A stretch of DNA of 64,000 nt, from assembly GCF_014126825.1 (NCBI RefSeq), contig NZ_CP059900.1, positions 4,044,954 through 4,108,953 on the forward strand. The letters are read 5' to 3'. Positions within the stretch are counted from its first letter, which is position 1. The number at the start of each line of letters is the position of its first letter. The stretch is from Tomitella gaofuii (GTDB lineage: Bacteria > Actinomycetota > Actinomycetes > Mycobacteriales > Mycobacteriaceae). The notes under the pieces were generated by a model. The model was given only the letters and a program-made list of their open reading frames with translations, did not search any database and was not told the origin of the DNA. Shown piece by piece: positions 8,683-16,686 of this stretch. Both the position numbers and the translations under genes were made by a program.

Positions 8683-9471
8683 TCAGCCGAGCGGCTGGAC
8701 CCGCGCCCGCGCGTGCTCGACGTCGCCCACCAGGAACCACAGGCCTACGCCGCGGTCGGACGCCGCCGTGCGCACCCGCAGCGCCGCGCCGGGCTCCACC
8801 GGCCGCAGATACTCGACGATCACCCGGTGCGGCGCCGTCCGCAGTGCCGGGTCCTGCGCCAGCAGGTCCTCCACCGCGTGCAGGTAGACGGCGTTGTTGA
8901 GGTGCCGCATGGGATCGATGTCCGCCGCCCGCAGCGCGAAGTCCCGCTCTTCCGCCCCGTCGGCGAGCGCCGGCGCGGTGCCGGTGAGCATGGGCCGCCA
9001 GCGCAGCTGGTGCTCGGTGCTGCGCGCGAGCAGATCGGCCTCCAGCGCGTCGCTGATGCGCATGGGCGCGCCGGTCTCCGGGTTGATGCTGATCCAGAAC
9101 GCCTCCGTCTCGATCAGGCCGCCGGGGTCGTCCGCATCCCCCTCGCTGGTCAACCGCACCCGCATCGTCGCCCAGCGGGTGGACATCGCCGAACACCAGC
9201 GCTGCAGGTGCACCTCGGAGTGCCAGGGGATCGGCCGGAGCACGTCGATGACGCTGCGGCGCACCACCCACACCGGGTTGACGTCGCCGGGCATCTGCGC
9301 GATGTGGTCGAACGCGATGTCCTGCAGGAAGCGGGCGACCCCGTCCAGGCGCAGGCGCTCGTCCATGTCCACGTCGCCCGTGCGCACCCGGCGGTGGCAC
9401 TCGAACATGGGCCCCGACTCCGGCATGGGCTGCAGCGGCTCCACCACGGATCGTTCCGCCGCGCCCGTCAT
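8683..9471 (-). CDS. Acyl-ACP/acyl-CoA thioesterase, double hotdog (FatA-like)
   Basis: The 262-residue length is that of double-hotdog acyl-ACP thioesterases. Each half has a hotdog start: VRTGDVDMDERLRLDGVARFLQDIA in the N-terminal half and RAADIDPMRHLNNAVYLHAVED in the C-terminal half, the latter carrying the DxxxHLNN motif of fatty acyl-ACP thioesterases. It would hydrolyse acyl thioesters. Its ATG overlaps the TGA of the preceding thioesterase gene (ATGA, 9471-9468), so the two are coupled and may form one functional unit upstream of the acyl-CoA ligase. Confidence 0.85.
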   Translation of the reverse strand: MTGAAERSVVEPLQPMPESGPMFECHRRVRTGDVDMDERLRLDGVARFLQDIAFDHIAQMPGDVNPVWVVRRSVIDVLRPIPWHSEVHLQRWCSAMSTRWATMRVRLTSEGDADDPGGLIETEAFWISINPETGAPMRISDALEADLLARSTEHQLRWRPMLTGTAPALADGAEERDFALRAADIDPMRHLNNAVYLHAVEDLLAQDPALRTAPHRVIVEYLRPVEPGAALRVRTAASDRGVGLWFLVGDVEHARARVQPLG

Positions 9472-9995
9472 CGCGCCGCCGGGGACATCGTGGAGGCGCC
9501 GGGGCGCGGGCGCAGCGGCACGGGCTCGGCCCGGTGCGCCTCGAGCCGCCTGCGCAGCGCGTCGTCGATGGGCTCGGAGCCGGTGAACGCGGCGTCCGTG
9601 ATGACGACGACGGACTCCGTGCGCACCAGGACCTGCTCGGCCCCGGCGGCGCGGACTTCGGCGTCGAGGGTGAAGCTGGACCGGCCGACGTGGCCGATCC
9701 AGAAGTCGAACCGCAGCGGTTCGACGGAATACCGCACCTCCTCCGGGTACTCGATGGTCTGCTGCACGATGAGGTAGACGCGGTCCGCGCCGTCCACGTC
9801 GAGGAGCCCGCCGACAGGCGAGCCCGCCGCATCCTCCGCGCCGTAGCGCAGCAGCCGATTGCGGGCCTCCTCGATGAGGCCCAGCACCGCGGCGTTGCTC
9901 ACGTGCATTGCCGGCGTGATGTCCTCGTAGCGCATGGGCACCCGCACCGTCAGCGCGCAGGACGGCGCGCCCGCCGCACCGTGTCGTCCGGTCAT
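9468..9995 (-). CDS. 4-hydroxybenzoyl-CoA thioesterase-like hotdog protein
   Basis: A 175-residue single hotdog. The motif VPMRYEDITPAMHVSNAAVLGLIEEAR (D at the start of the long helix region) is that of the 4HBT/YbgC acyl-CoA thioesterase family, with FDFWIGHVGRSSF in the beta-sheet. It should cleave an acyl-CoA. It is first of the cluster thioesterase - thioesterase - acyl-CoA ligase - spermidine-synthase-like protein, and its stop overlaps the next start. The ATG at 9995 has a GGACGGAGGACCG-type ribosome site just upstream. Confidence 0.83.
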   Translation of the reverse strand: MTGRHGAAGAPSCALTVRVPMRYEDITPAMHVSNAAVLGLIEEARNRLLRYGAEDAAGSPVGGLLDVDGADRVYLIVQQTIEYPEEVRYSVEPLRFDFWIGHVGRSSFTLDAEVRAAGAEQVLVRTESVVVITDAAFTGSEPIDDALRRRLEAHRAEPVPLRPRPGASTMSPAAR

Positions 9996-10090
9996 CGGTC
10001 CTCCGTCCCGCGCGTCCCGCACCCTGTCGAACACCCCGTCGGCCGCGCATCCGCCGCGCCCGCATGCGATCGTACGCAGCGCCGATGCGG

Positions 10091-12100
10091 CTACAGCGAC
10101 GAGGAAAGCTTGTCGCCCAGCAGCTTGGCGAACCCGGCCGGGTCGGACAGCTCGCCCCCCTCGGCCAGTACCGCCATCCCGTAGACCAGGTGTGCGGTGT
10201 CCGCCAGGCCGGCGTCGTCGGGGCGTGACTCGTGCGCGGCGCGCAGGCCCGTCACCAGCGGGTGCGTGGGGTTGATCTCGAGGATCCGCTTCATCTGCGG
10301 CAGCTCCTGCCCCATGGCCCGGTACATCTTCTCCAGCTGCGGGGTCATGTCGAACGTGTCGCCCACGACGCACGCCGGCGACTCGGTGAGGCGTGTGGAC
10401 AGCCGCACCTCCTTGACGTCCTCGGAGAGCAGCTCCTGCATCCACCCGGTGAGCCCCGCGAACTCGCCGGAGCGCTTCTCGCGCTCCTCCTCCGCGGCCT
10501 TGCGCTCGTCCTCGCTGTCCAGGTCCACCTCGCCCTTGGCGATCGATTGGAAGCGCTTGCCGTCGAACTCCTGGACCGCGTCCACCCAGACCTCGTCGAC
10601 GGGGTCGGTGAGGATGAGCACCTCGACGCCCTTGGCGCGGAAGGCCTCCATGTGCGGCGAGTTCTCCACGGCCTGCCGCGATTCGCCGGTCATGTAGTAG
10701 ATGACGTCCTGGTCGGCGCCGGCCCGCTCGATGTATCCGGCGAGCGTGGTGCGCGCCGGCGCGGTGTCGCCCGCGCCCTCCGCGGCATTCTCATCGGCGT
10801 CCGCCGTGCCGCCCGCCGTGGTGTGCGTCGACTCGAACGAGGAGACTTCGAGGATCTTCTTCTGATTGTCGACGTCGGAGAGCAGCCCCTCCTTGAGTAC
10901 GCGGCCGAACTGCTCCCAGAACGTCGCGTAGTCGTCGGGCCGGTTGTCCTTCATCTCGGCGATGGTGGACAGGACCTTGCGCACCAGGCCCTTCTGAATC
11001 CGGCGCACCTGGCGGTCCTGTTGAAGGACCTCGCGGGAGACGTTGAGCGACAGGTCCTGCGCGTCCACGACCCCCTTGACGAAGCGCAGATACTCCGGCA
11101 TGAGCTCTTCGCAGTCGTCCATGATGAACACGCGCTTGACGTACAGCTGCACGCCGCGGCTGTGTTCGCGCTGGAACAGGTCGAACGGCGCCTGCGACGG
11201 GATGAACAGCAGCGCCTGGTACTCGAAGGTGCCCTCCGCCTTCATGGGGATGACCTCGAGCGGGGAGTCCCAGCCGTGGCTGACGTGCCGGTAGAACTCG
11301 GCGTACTCCTCGTCGGTGACCTCGCTGCGCGGGCGCGTCCACAGCGCCTTCTGCGAGTTGACGGTGACGACCTCACGCGTCGGCTCGCCCTGCTCCTCGC
11401 CCTCCTCGGGCGGCGGCGCGGGGACCGTCTTCTCCATGCGGATCGGCCACGCGATGAAGTCCGAGTGACGCTTGATGATGCCGGTCAGCGTCTGCTCGGA
11501 GGTGTAGTCGAACAAGTGGTTCTCGTCGTCGGCCGGCTTGAGGTCCAGCGTGACGGACGTGCCCTGCGGCGCGTCGGCCACGTCCGCGATGGTGTAGGTG
11601 TCCTCGCCGCGCGACTGCCACTTGGTGCCGGCGTCCTCGCCCGCCTTGCGCGTGACCAGGGTGACCGTGTCGGCCACCATGAAGGTGGAGTAGAACCCGA
11701 TGCCGAACTGGCCGATCAGCGCCTCGGCCGCCGCGGGGTTGTCCGCGTCCTTGGCCTCCTTGGCGGCGGCGAGCGCCTCGCGCAGCTGCCCGGTGCCGGA
11801 CTTCGCCAGAGTCCCGATGAGGTCGACGACCTCCTCGCGCGTCATCCCGATGCCGTTGTCGCGGACCGTCAGCGTGCGCGCCCCCGGGTCGGCGATCACC
11901 TCGATGTGCAGGTCGGACGTGTCGACGTCCAGATCCTTGTCCTGGAACGCGGCCAGCCGCAGCTTGTCCAGCGCGTCGGAGGAGTTCGAGATGAGCTCCC
12001 GCAGGAACGAATCCTTGTTGGTGTAGATCGAGTGGATCATCAGATCCAGCAGCTGACGCGACTGCGCCTGGAACTCGCGGGTTTCCACCGAGGGGGCCAC
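10091..12100 (-). CDS. htpG: Molecular chaperone HtpG (Hsp90)
   Basis: 669 residues starting from GTG 12100 with AAAGGA upstream. The N-terminal GHKL ATPase motifs are complete: ELISNSSDALDKLR, DNGIGMTREE, and GQFGIGFYSTFMVAD. The middle domain follows (SHGWDSPLEVIPMK, then FKVKRVFIMDD-like VKRVFIMDDCEELMPEYLRFVKGVVD) and the C-terminal dimerisation region ends in PAGFAKLLGDKL. HtpG is a cytoplasmic ATP-dependent chaperone active under heat and oxidative stress. It stands alone, with 95 nt to the thioesterase gene downstream. An acidic insertion around residues 440-460 (TADADENAAEGAGD) makes it slightly longer than the E. coli protein. Confidence 0.97.
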   Translation of the reverse strand: MAPSVETREFQAQSRQLLDLMIHSIYTNKDSFLRELISNSSDALDKLRLAAFQDKDLDVDTSDLHIEVIADPGARTLTVRDNGIGMTREEVVDLIGTLAKSGTGQLREALAAAKEAKDADNPAAAEALIGQFGIGFYSTFMVADTVTLVTRKAGEDAGTKWQSRGEDTYTIADVADAPQGTSVTLDLKPADDENHLFDYTSEQTLTGIIKRHSDFIAWPIRMEKTVPAPPPEEGEEQGEPTREVVTVNSQKALWTRPRSEVTDEEYAEFYRHVSHGWDSPLEVIPMKAEGTFEYQALLFIPSQAPFDLFQREHSRGVQLYVKRVFIMDDCEELMPEYLRFVKGVVDAQDLSLNVSREVLQQDRQVRRIQKGLVRKVLSTIAEMKDNRPDDYATFWEQFGRVLKEGLLSDVDNQKKILEVSSFESTHTTAGGTADADENAAEGAGDTAPARTTLAGYIERAGADQDVIYYMTGESRQAVENSPHMEAFRAKGVEVLILTDPVDEVWVDAVQEFDGKRFQSIAKGEVDLDSEDERKAAEEEREKRSGEFAGLTGWMQELLSEDVKEVRLSTRLTESPACVVGDTFDMTPQLEKMYRAMGQELPQMKRILEINPTHPLVTGLRAAHESRPDDAGLADTAHLVYGMAVLAEGGELSDPAGFAKLLGDKLSSSL

Positions 12101-12356
12101 GGGTGTGTCCTTTCGAGCGAACTGTGCTGTCTGCGCGCCGCCGTGCGTGCTGGCTCACGCATGCGTCGACGCCCGGCATGGTAGCGCGCGCCTCCGACAC
12201 CGCTGCCGCGCGGACCGGCCCTCGTCGTCGGCGAGGCGGCGCCCCTCTGCGGATATCCGCCGATCGACGGCCGCCGGCGGCCGAACCGTCCCGAAAGGCC
12301 GACGATTGTGCTTGGATCACATCGGTAACATTCAGTTCGATCGGGGAGTTCTGAAC

Positions 12357-12734
12357 ATGTCGTTCTGGGAATCCATCTGGCTCATCATCGTAGTGTTCGC
12401 GTTCGTGTGCTACCTGATGGTCCTGTGGACCATCATCACGGACCTGTTCCGCGACCATAAGCTCAGCGGATGGTGGAAGGCCGTCTGGGTGATCTGCATG
12501 TTCATCTTCCCGCTGCTCACCGCATTGGTGTACCTGGTGGCCCGTGGCCAGGGCATGGCCGAGCGCCAGCGCGAGGCAATCGCGGCCGCCAAGACCGCGC
12601 AGGACGACTACATCCGCAACGTGGTGCAGCAGACCGGCCCCGCCCAGCAGATCGCCGACGCGAAGGCCCTGCTGGACGACGGCACGATCTCCCAGGACGA
12701 GTTCGACACGATCAAGAACAAGGCCCTGGCATGA
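12357..12734 (+). CDS. SHOCT-domain small membrane protein (PLDc_N-like)
   Basis: 125 residues. Two hydrophobic helices at the N-terminus (about 5-28 and 43-63) with a short basic loop resemble the phospholipase D nuclease N-terminal-type membrane anchor. The C-terminus ends in a SHOCT motif (ADAKALLDDGTISQDEFDTIK), a short domain found at the ends of many bacterial membrane proteins. The ATG 12357 follows CGGGGAG. A likely promoter lies upstream (TAACAT near 12327). It is followed 34 nt later by a LapA-like protein, probably in one transcript. Function unknown; likely envelope-related. Confidence 0.8.
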   Translation: MSFWESIWLIIVVFAFVCYLMVLWTIITDLFRDHKLSGWWKAVWVICMFIFPLLTALVYLVARGQGMAERQREAIAAAKTAQDDYIRNVVQQTGPAQQIADAKALLDDGTISQDEFDTIKNKALA

Positions 12735-12768
12735 CACGCGCAGGCCTGACGCCCGAAACGGCGACGCG

Positions 12769-12987
12769 ATGAAGAACCTGCTCTCCAAGATCAGCTTCGC
12801 ACAGTGGCTCGGCCTCGTCCTCGCGATCCTCGCCGTCATCTTCGTGTTCACCAACACGAACACGACGAAGATCACGCTGTACGGGCTGCACCTGAGCGGA
12901 CCCACCTGGCTGATCCTGCTGATCATCCTCGCCATCGGCTGGCTGATCGGTCTACTCACGGGCAGAAAGAGGTACCGGGGCAATTGA
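12769..12987 (+). CDS. LapA-domain small inner-membrane protein
   Basis: A 72-residue protein with two transmembrane helices: WLGLVLAILAVIFVFTN, and after a short loop ending in HLSG, a second helix from TWLILLIILAIG, then a basic tail GRKRYRGN. The FxxxNTxxxxxxLxG loop matches the LapA/DUF1049 family, which in proteobacteria takes part in envelope lipid assembly. In actinobacteria the role is unknown. It follows the SHOCT protein gene closely. Confidence 0.75.
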   Translation: MKNLLSKISFAQWLGLVLAILAVIFVFTNTNTTKITLYGLHLSGPTWLILLIILAIGWLIGLLTGRKRYRGN

Positions 12988-13035
12988 GCGGTCCCCGGCG
13001 GGCGGCCGTGGACGGGTGAATCGGGAGGTGGCGGC

Positions 13036-13587
13036 ATGCACGACGGCAACGACGGCGCCGGCGACGCCGCCGCGCCCGCGATCGAGGTGGTCCGGGGTGA
13101 CATCACCCGGGTCCGGGTCGAGGCCGTGGTCAACGCCGCGAACTCGTCGCTGCTCGGCGGCGGAGGTGTCGACGGCGCGATCCACCGCGCGGGCGGGCCA
13201 CGGATCCTCGCCGCGTGCCGCGAACTGCGTCGCACGTCGCTACCCGACGGGCTCCCCGCGGGGCAGGCCGTGGCCACCACGGCCGGCGACCTGCCCGCGC
13301 GGTGGGTGATCCACACGGTGGGCCCCGTCCACGCCTCGGCCGGTGGTGAGCGGCAGGCGGCACTGCTCCGGTCGTGCTACACGGGCAGCCTGGCCGTCGC
13401 CGACGGGTTGGGCGCGCGCACGGTGGCGTTCCCGCTGGTCTCAGCGGGCGCCTACGGCTGGCCTCTCGACGATGCGGTGGCGCAGGCGGTCTCGGCGATC
13501 CGCGCGGCCACCACCGCCGTCGGGACCGTCACGCTGGTGGCCTTCGACGAGCAGGTGGCGGGGCTGATGCGCCGGGCCGTGGCGTGA
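13036..13587 (+). CDS. ymdB: Macrodomain O-acetyl-ADP-ribose deacetylase (YmdB-like)
   Basis: 183 residues. The ADP-ribose-binding loops are clear: VVRGDITRVRVEAVVNAANSSLLGGGGVDGAIHRAGG, the second loop AVATTAGDLPARWVIHTVGP, and the phosphate loop FPLVSAGAYGWP. The VVNAANSSLLGG-GVDGAIH motif is that of deacetylases and mono-ADP-ribosyl hydrolases of the YmdB class. It probably removes acetyl from O-acetyl-ADP-ribose or ADP-ribose from proteins. An insertion sequence lies only 20 nt past its stop and does not touch the gene. Confidence 0.9.
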   Translation: MHDGNDGAGDAAAPAIEVVRGDITRVRVEAVVNAANSSLLGGGGVDGAIHRAGGPRILAACRELRRTSLPDGLPAGQAVATTAGDLPARWVIHTVGPVHASAGGERQAALLRSCYTGSLAVADGLGARTVAFPLVSAGAYGWPLDDAVAQAVSAIRAATTAVGTVTLVAFDEQVAGLMRRAVA

Positions 13588-13597
13588 CGTCCCCGCC

Positions 13598-13607
13598 CCG
13601 CTAGCTC
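13598..13607. repeat. Left 10-bp target-site duplication of the IS element
   Basis: CCGCTAGCTC here is repeated exactly at 15115-15124, immediately outside the two inverted repeats. Ten bp fits the 9-12 bp duplications of IS4-family elements. The target contains the palindrome GCTAGC. Confidence 0.93.
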
Positions 13608-13620
13608 CAATGCCGCGCAG

Positions 13621-14985
13621 TTAGTTGTCGTGTCTGGTGTCAATGATGCCCGGTAGGTGTGTCGTGATGCGGGTCCGATAGTTCGTGCGGTCGACGTTGC
13701 CTTTCGCGCGGTGTTTGGAGATGGCCCGTTTCGTGACTCTGGGGCTCGAGCGTGATCGGCGGGCGGGCATGACCGCTGCCAGTGCTGCTCGCCCGATGCG
13801 GCCGGTCAGGTCGGTGCAGGGCCCGGCGAGGATGAGACCCGCATCGTGGATAGCGTCGCGGGCGGTGGTCAGGGCGATGGTGAAGCTGAGCCGGTCGGGA
13901 GCGATGTCGCCGGCGGCCAGGGCGGTGTCGGCGATCGCGGTGCGCAGCGCCTGGTGGACGATCAGGACGGCGTAGACCTCCTGGGCGACGCCGGCCGGGG
14001 TGCGTGCTCGCAGGACCCGGCCCGCGAGGATCGTCGCTTTGGTCTCCCGGTAGCTGGTCTCGATCTCCCATCGCTGGTGGTAGAGCTGCACGATCTGCCG
14101 TGCGGGGTAGCGGTCCGGGTCGGTCAGCGTGGTGATCAGACGGTAGGTGCCGGTGCGCCGGCCGCCGGCCGGGTCGAGATCGACGGTGATCTGGGCGTCG
14201 ATCAGGCGCACCCGCAGATCGCCGATGGCCACGATCTGGGTGCCGTCGTCCAGGCGCTCGAGGACCTCGAACCTGCGGGCGTTCTTGCACCGTATGAGCA
14301 GGTCTGCGCCGGTGGCGGCGAACTGCTCGATCAGGGCGGCGGCGGCGAAGTTGCGGTCGCCCAGCAGCAGCATGCCGGGGCGCAGACTGTTCGTCAGGGC
14401 GGGGGCGTAGGTGGTCTCCCCGGCCCGGTAGGAGCCGAACACGGCGTCGATGACCGTGCGGGTGCCGCATGCGACGATGCTCACCAGCCGCAGCATCGGG
14501 TATCCGGCCGGTGCGTCAGGGCGGCCGGACTGGCGGCCGAACGCGCCGGTGTTGGCGCCGGTGTCCGCCACGAACATCGTGGTGCCGTCGATCGCGCACA
14601 CCAGCAGGCCCCGCCAGCGCGAGGACCCGGCCGCCGGGCCGCGGACCAGGTCGAACAGTTCGGCAAGCGGGCCGGTGCCGATCCGCCGGAACGCCTGGGA
14701 CAACGCCGAGCTACCGGGCGTGGTCAGGCTCAGGCCGGCGCCGCGGGCCAGGCGCGCCAGTACCTGCTGGTAGCCCACGCCAGTGAACAGCACCCCCGCG
14801 AGCAGCACGTACATCACCACCCGGGTGGGCAGGCGGCGCACCCGTTTCTGCGCCGCTCCGGCAGCCTCGATCGCCGCGTCGACCAGATCGAATGACACGA
14901 TCCGGGTCAACTCGCCGAGATGACCCGCGGCGAAGGGATCCGCCGGCGCGGGCAGCGGGGCAGGGATGACAGACTGGGACGGCAA
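13621..14985 (-). CDS. IS4-family DDE transposase
   Basis: A 454-residue protein with the IS4 signature. The first acidic residue is in CAIDGTTMFVAD, the second in LLGDRNFAAAALI, and the third lies in YHQRWEIETSYRETK, which fits Y-(2)-R-(3)-E-(6)-K exactly. It starts at TTG 14985, which has AAAGGAG 6-9 nt upstream; no ATG fits as well. The C-terminus is basic, ending within the left inverted repeat. The ribosome site and start codon lie in one arm of a 13-bp inverted repeat that could silence translation of read-through mRNA. Confidence 0.95.
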   Translation of the reverse strand: MPSQSVIPAPLPAPADPFAAGHLGELTRIVSFDLVDAAIEAAGAAQKRVRRLPTRVVMYVLLAGVLFTGVGYQQVLARLARGAGLSLTTPGSSALSQAFRRIGTGPLAELFDLVRGPAAGSSRWRGLLVCAIDGTTMFVADTGANTGAFGRQSGRPDAPAGYPMLRLVSIVACGTRTVIDAVFGSYRAGETTYAPALTNSLRPGMLLLGDRNFAAAALIEQFAATGADLLIRCKNARRFEVLERLDDGTQIVAIGDLRVRLIDAQITVDLDPAGGRRTGTYRLITTLTDPDRYPARQIVQLYHQRWEIETSYRETKATILAGRVLRARTPAGVAQEVYAVLIVHQALRTAIADTALAAGDIAPDRLSFTIALTTARDAIHDAGLILAGPCTDLTGRIGRAALAAVMPARRSRSSPRVTKRAISKHRAKGNVDRTNYRTRITTHLPGIIDTRHDN

Positions 14986-15050
14986 CGGAACTCCTTTGGT
15001 AGCAGGGCGTCTTGTGAGGACACCCCTTGCCTACCGTGGAGTTCCGTTGC
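14982..15050 (-). promoter_or_regulatory. Fold-back leader of the transposase gene
   Basis: GCAACGGAACTCC (14982-14994) and GGAGTTCCGTTGC (15038-15050) are perfect complements; GGTAG (14998-15002) and CTACC (15031-15035) extend the stem after a small internal loop. In mRNA read from outside the element, the 3' arm contains the ribosome site and the TTG start, which would be hidden. IS10 and others use such fold-back to prevent activation by flanking transcription; the role here is inferred. Confidence 0.6.
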
Positions 15051-15114
15051 TCTTCGCCCGACACGCCGCAGTCACACTTGCCACACCAGCCACACCACTA
15101 ACTGCGCGGCATTG

Positions 15115-15124
15115 CCGCTAGCTC
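15115..15124. repeat. Right 10-bp target-site duplication of the IS element
   Basis: CCGCTAGCTC, identical to 13598-13607, directly abuts the right inverted repeat. Confidence 0.93.
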
Positions 15125-15366
15125 TGGCCGGTCCCCCCGCCCCGCTGCTCCTGGATCGACTCCTCCCGGCTGCGTTCATGCTCGTCCTCGCGCGCCCGCC
15201 GCGCCGCGTCGCGCAGCTCCAGGCCGTCGGTGAGCATGTCCCCCACCTCCCGCGCCACGTCACGGACGCATGTGGTGATGATGGTGGCGATCCGCCCCAC
15301 CCGTACCGCCGTCGATTCGGTCAGCTCCTGCGCGATGTCCTTACGCGATTCGAACTTTCCGACCAT
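15118..15366 (-). CDS. Small coiled-coil protein of unknown function
   Basis: 82 residues from ATG 15366 (GTG 15369 is possible), with GGGAGGGG upstream. It is strongly charged: an N-terminal helix MVGKFESRKDIAQELTES, a central VARIATIITTCVRDVAREVGDML-like helix, and a C-terminal run rich in Arg, Glu and Gln that looks like a coiled coil. No signal peptide or membrane helix. Small proteins of this kind are common in mycolate actinobacteria but I do not recognise a function. Its TAG stop lies within the IS target duplication and would be the same without the insertion. Confidence 0.65.
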   Translation of the reverse strand: MVGKFESRKDIAQELTESTAVRVGRIATIITTCVRDVAREVGDMLTDGLELRDAARRAREDEHERSREESIQEQRGGGTGQS

Positions 15367-15429
15367 CACGCGCCCCTCCCGTCGTTCCGCATCCCGCCGG
15401 CCGGCGGCTTCGCGGGCCTGTCCGCACCA

Positions 15430-16626
15430 TCATGCCGCACGCGCGGACCGCTCGATCACCACCTCAGGCACCTTCGGCCGCCCGACCAGCGTATTCGGCA
15501 GCGCGAAGCGGAAGATCTTGCCCCACACGGAGCCGACCTGCCGGAAGAACCCTCCGGTGTTGTAGGGCAGCCCGTAGCGGCGGCAGATGTCCTCCACGCG
15601 CGGGGCCAGCTCGGGATAGCGGTGCGCGGGGAGGTCGGGGAACAGGTGGTGCTCGATCTGGTGCGACAGGTTGCCGGACAGGATGTGGAACAGGGGGCTG
15701 CCGGAGATGTTGGCGGAGCCGAGCATCTGCCGCACGTACCACTCGCCCTTGCTCTCGTCCGCCGTCTCCTCCTCGCTGAACGACGCGACACCCGTGGGGA
15801 AGTGGCCGCAGAAGATGATCGAGTACGCCCACAGGTTGCGGACGAGGTTGGCGGCGCCGTTGCCCACCAGCGTGGTGACGAAGAACGGGCCCGACAGCGC
15901 GGGGAAGACCACATAGTCCTTGAGCACTTGGCGGCCGGCCTTGCGCCACCAGCCCACCGCCAGCGGCTTGACGTCCACCCAGCCGCGCTTGCCCTGCACC
16001 ACGTTCTCGATCTCCAGGTCGTGCAGCATCACGCCCCACTCGAACAGCACCATGAGCAACGTGGCCCACACCGGGTTGCCCAGGTAGTAGGGGTTCCACT
16101 TCTGGTCGGGGTCCATGCGCAGGATGCCGTAGCCGATGTCGCGGTCCTTGCCCACGATGTTGGTGAACGTGTGGTGCATGTAGTTGTGCGAGTGGCGCCA
16201 CTGGTCCGCCGGGCAGACGGTGTCCCACTCGAACTCCCGGGAGCTCAGGCCGCGCTCGCGCATCCAGTCGTACTGGCCGTGCATGACGTTGTGGCCGATC
16301 TCCATGTTGTCGAGAATCTTCGACAGGCTCAGCGCGCCCACGCCCGCCAGCCACACCGGCGGCAGGAACGGCACGTACATCGCCGCGCGGCCGGCCACTT
16401 CGAGCCCGCGCTGCGCCTTGATGACGTTGTAGATGTACTCGCGGTCCTCGGCGCCGAGCTTGGCGACCGTCTCGGCGCGCAGCGCGTCGAGCTCGCGGCC
16501 GATGGCCTCGATGTCGTCGCGGGTGAGGACGACCGGATCGGCCGTGCCCGGCCGCGGCGCGCCTGCGTGCAGGGCCGCGTCGCGGCGGGTGATCGTCCGG
16601 CCCAGCGGGCCTGAGAGTGCGAACAT
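15430..16626 (-). CDS. desA3: Acyl-CoA Delta9 fatty acid desaturase (DesA3-like)
   Basis: 398 residues with all three histidine boxes of membrane-bound di-iron desaturases: GHNVMH, HSHNYMHH and HQIEHH. Hydrophobic segments flank the boxes (FLPPVWLAGVGAL and others). It matches the mycobacterial stearoyl-CoA Delta9 desaturase DesA3, which makes oleate for membrane and storage lipids. The start is ATG 16626 with GAGGAGA just upstream. The gene for an FAD/2Fe-2S reductase lies directly upstream, the same pairing as Rv3230c-Rv3229c in M. tuberculosis (known, from memory), so the two should form the electron chain NADPH to reductase to desaturase. Confidence 0.93.
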   Translation of the reverse strand: MFALSGPLGRTITRRDAALHAGAPRPGTADPVVLTRDDIEAIGRELDALRAETVAKLGAEDREYIYNVIKAQRGLEVAGRAAMYVPFLPPVWLAGVGALSLSKILDNMEIGHNVMHGQYDWMRERGLSSREFEWDTVCPADQWRHSHNYMHHTFTNIVGKDRDIGYGILRMDPDQKWNPYYLGNPVWATLLMVLFEWGVMLHDLEIENVVQGKRGWVDVKPLAVGWWRKAGRQVLKDYVVFPALSGPFFVTTLVGNGAANLVRNLWAYSIIFCGHFPTGVASFSEEETADESKGEWYVRQMLGSANISGSPLFHILSGNLSHQIEHHLFPDLPAHRYPELAPRVEDICRRYGLPYNTGGFFRQVGSVWGKIFRFALPNTLVGRPKVPEVVIERSARAA

Positions 16627-16686
16627 GTCTTCTCCTCGTCGATGGTCGAGCGGGTTGGATGGCCGTCGCGTCACGCGGACCCGGCG

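Larger units (their letters stand above)
13608..15114 (-). mobile_element. Complete IS4-family insertion sequence (1507 bp)
   Basis: The element is bounded by perfect 18-bp inverted repeats, CAATGCCGCGCAGTTAGT at 13608-13625 and its complement at 15097-15114, flanked by the identical 10-bp direct repeat CCGCTAGCTC. It contains a single transposase gene on the minus strand and nothing else. It sits between two convergent genes (macrodomain gene ending at 13587 and a small gene whose TAG stop at 15120-15118 lies in the right target duplication), so neither is broken. Intact repeats, duplication and transposase suggest recent movement. Confidence 0.95.

Noticed and set aside
15118-15120. The IS element truncating the small coiled-coil gene
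   Set aside because: The TAG lies in the duplicated target sequence and would exist without the insertion, so the gene end is unchanged.
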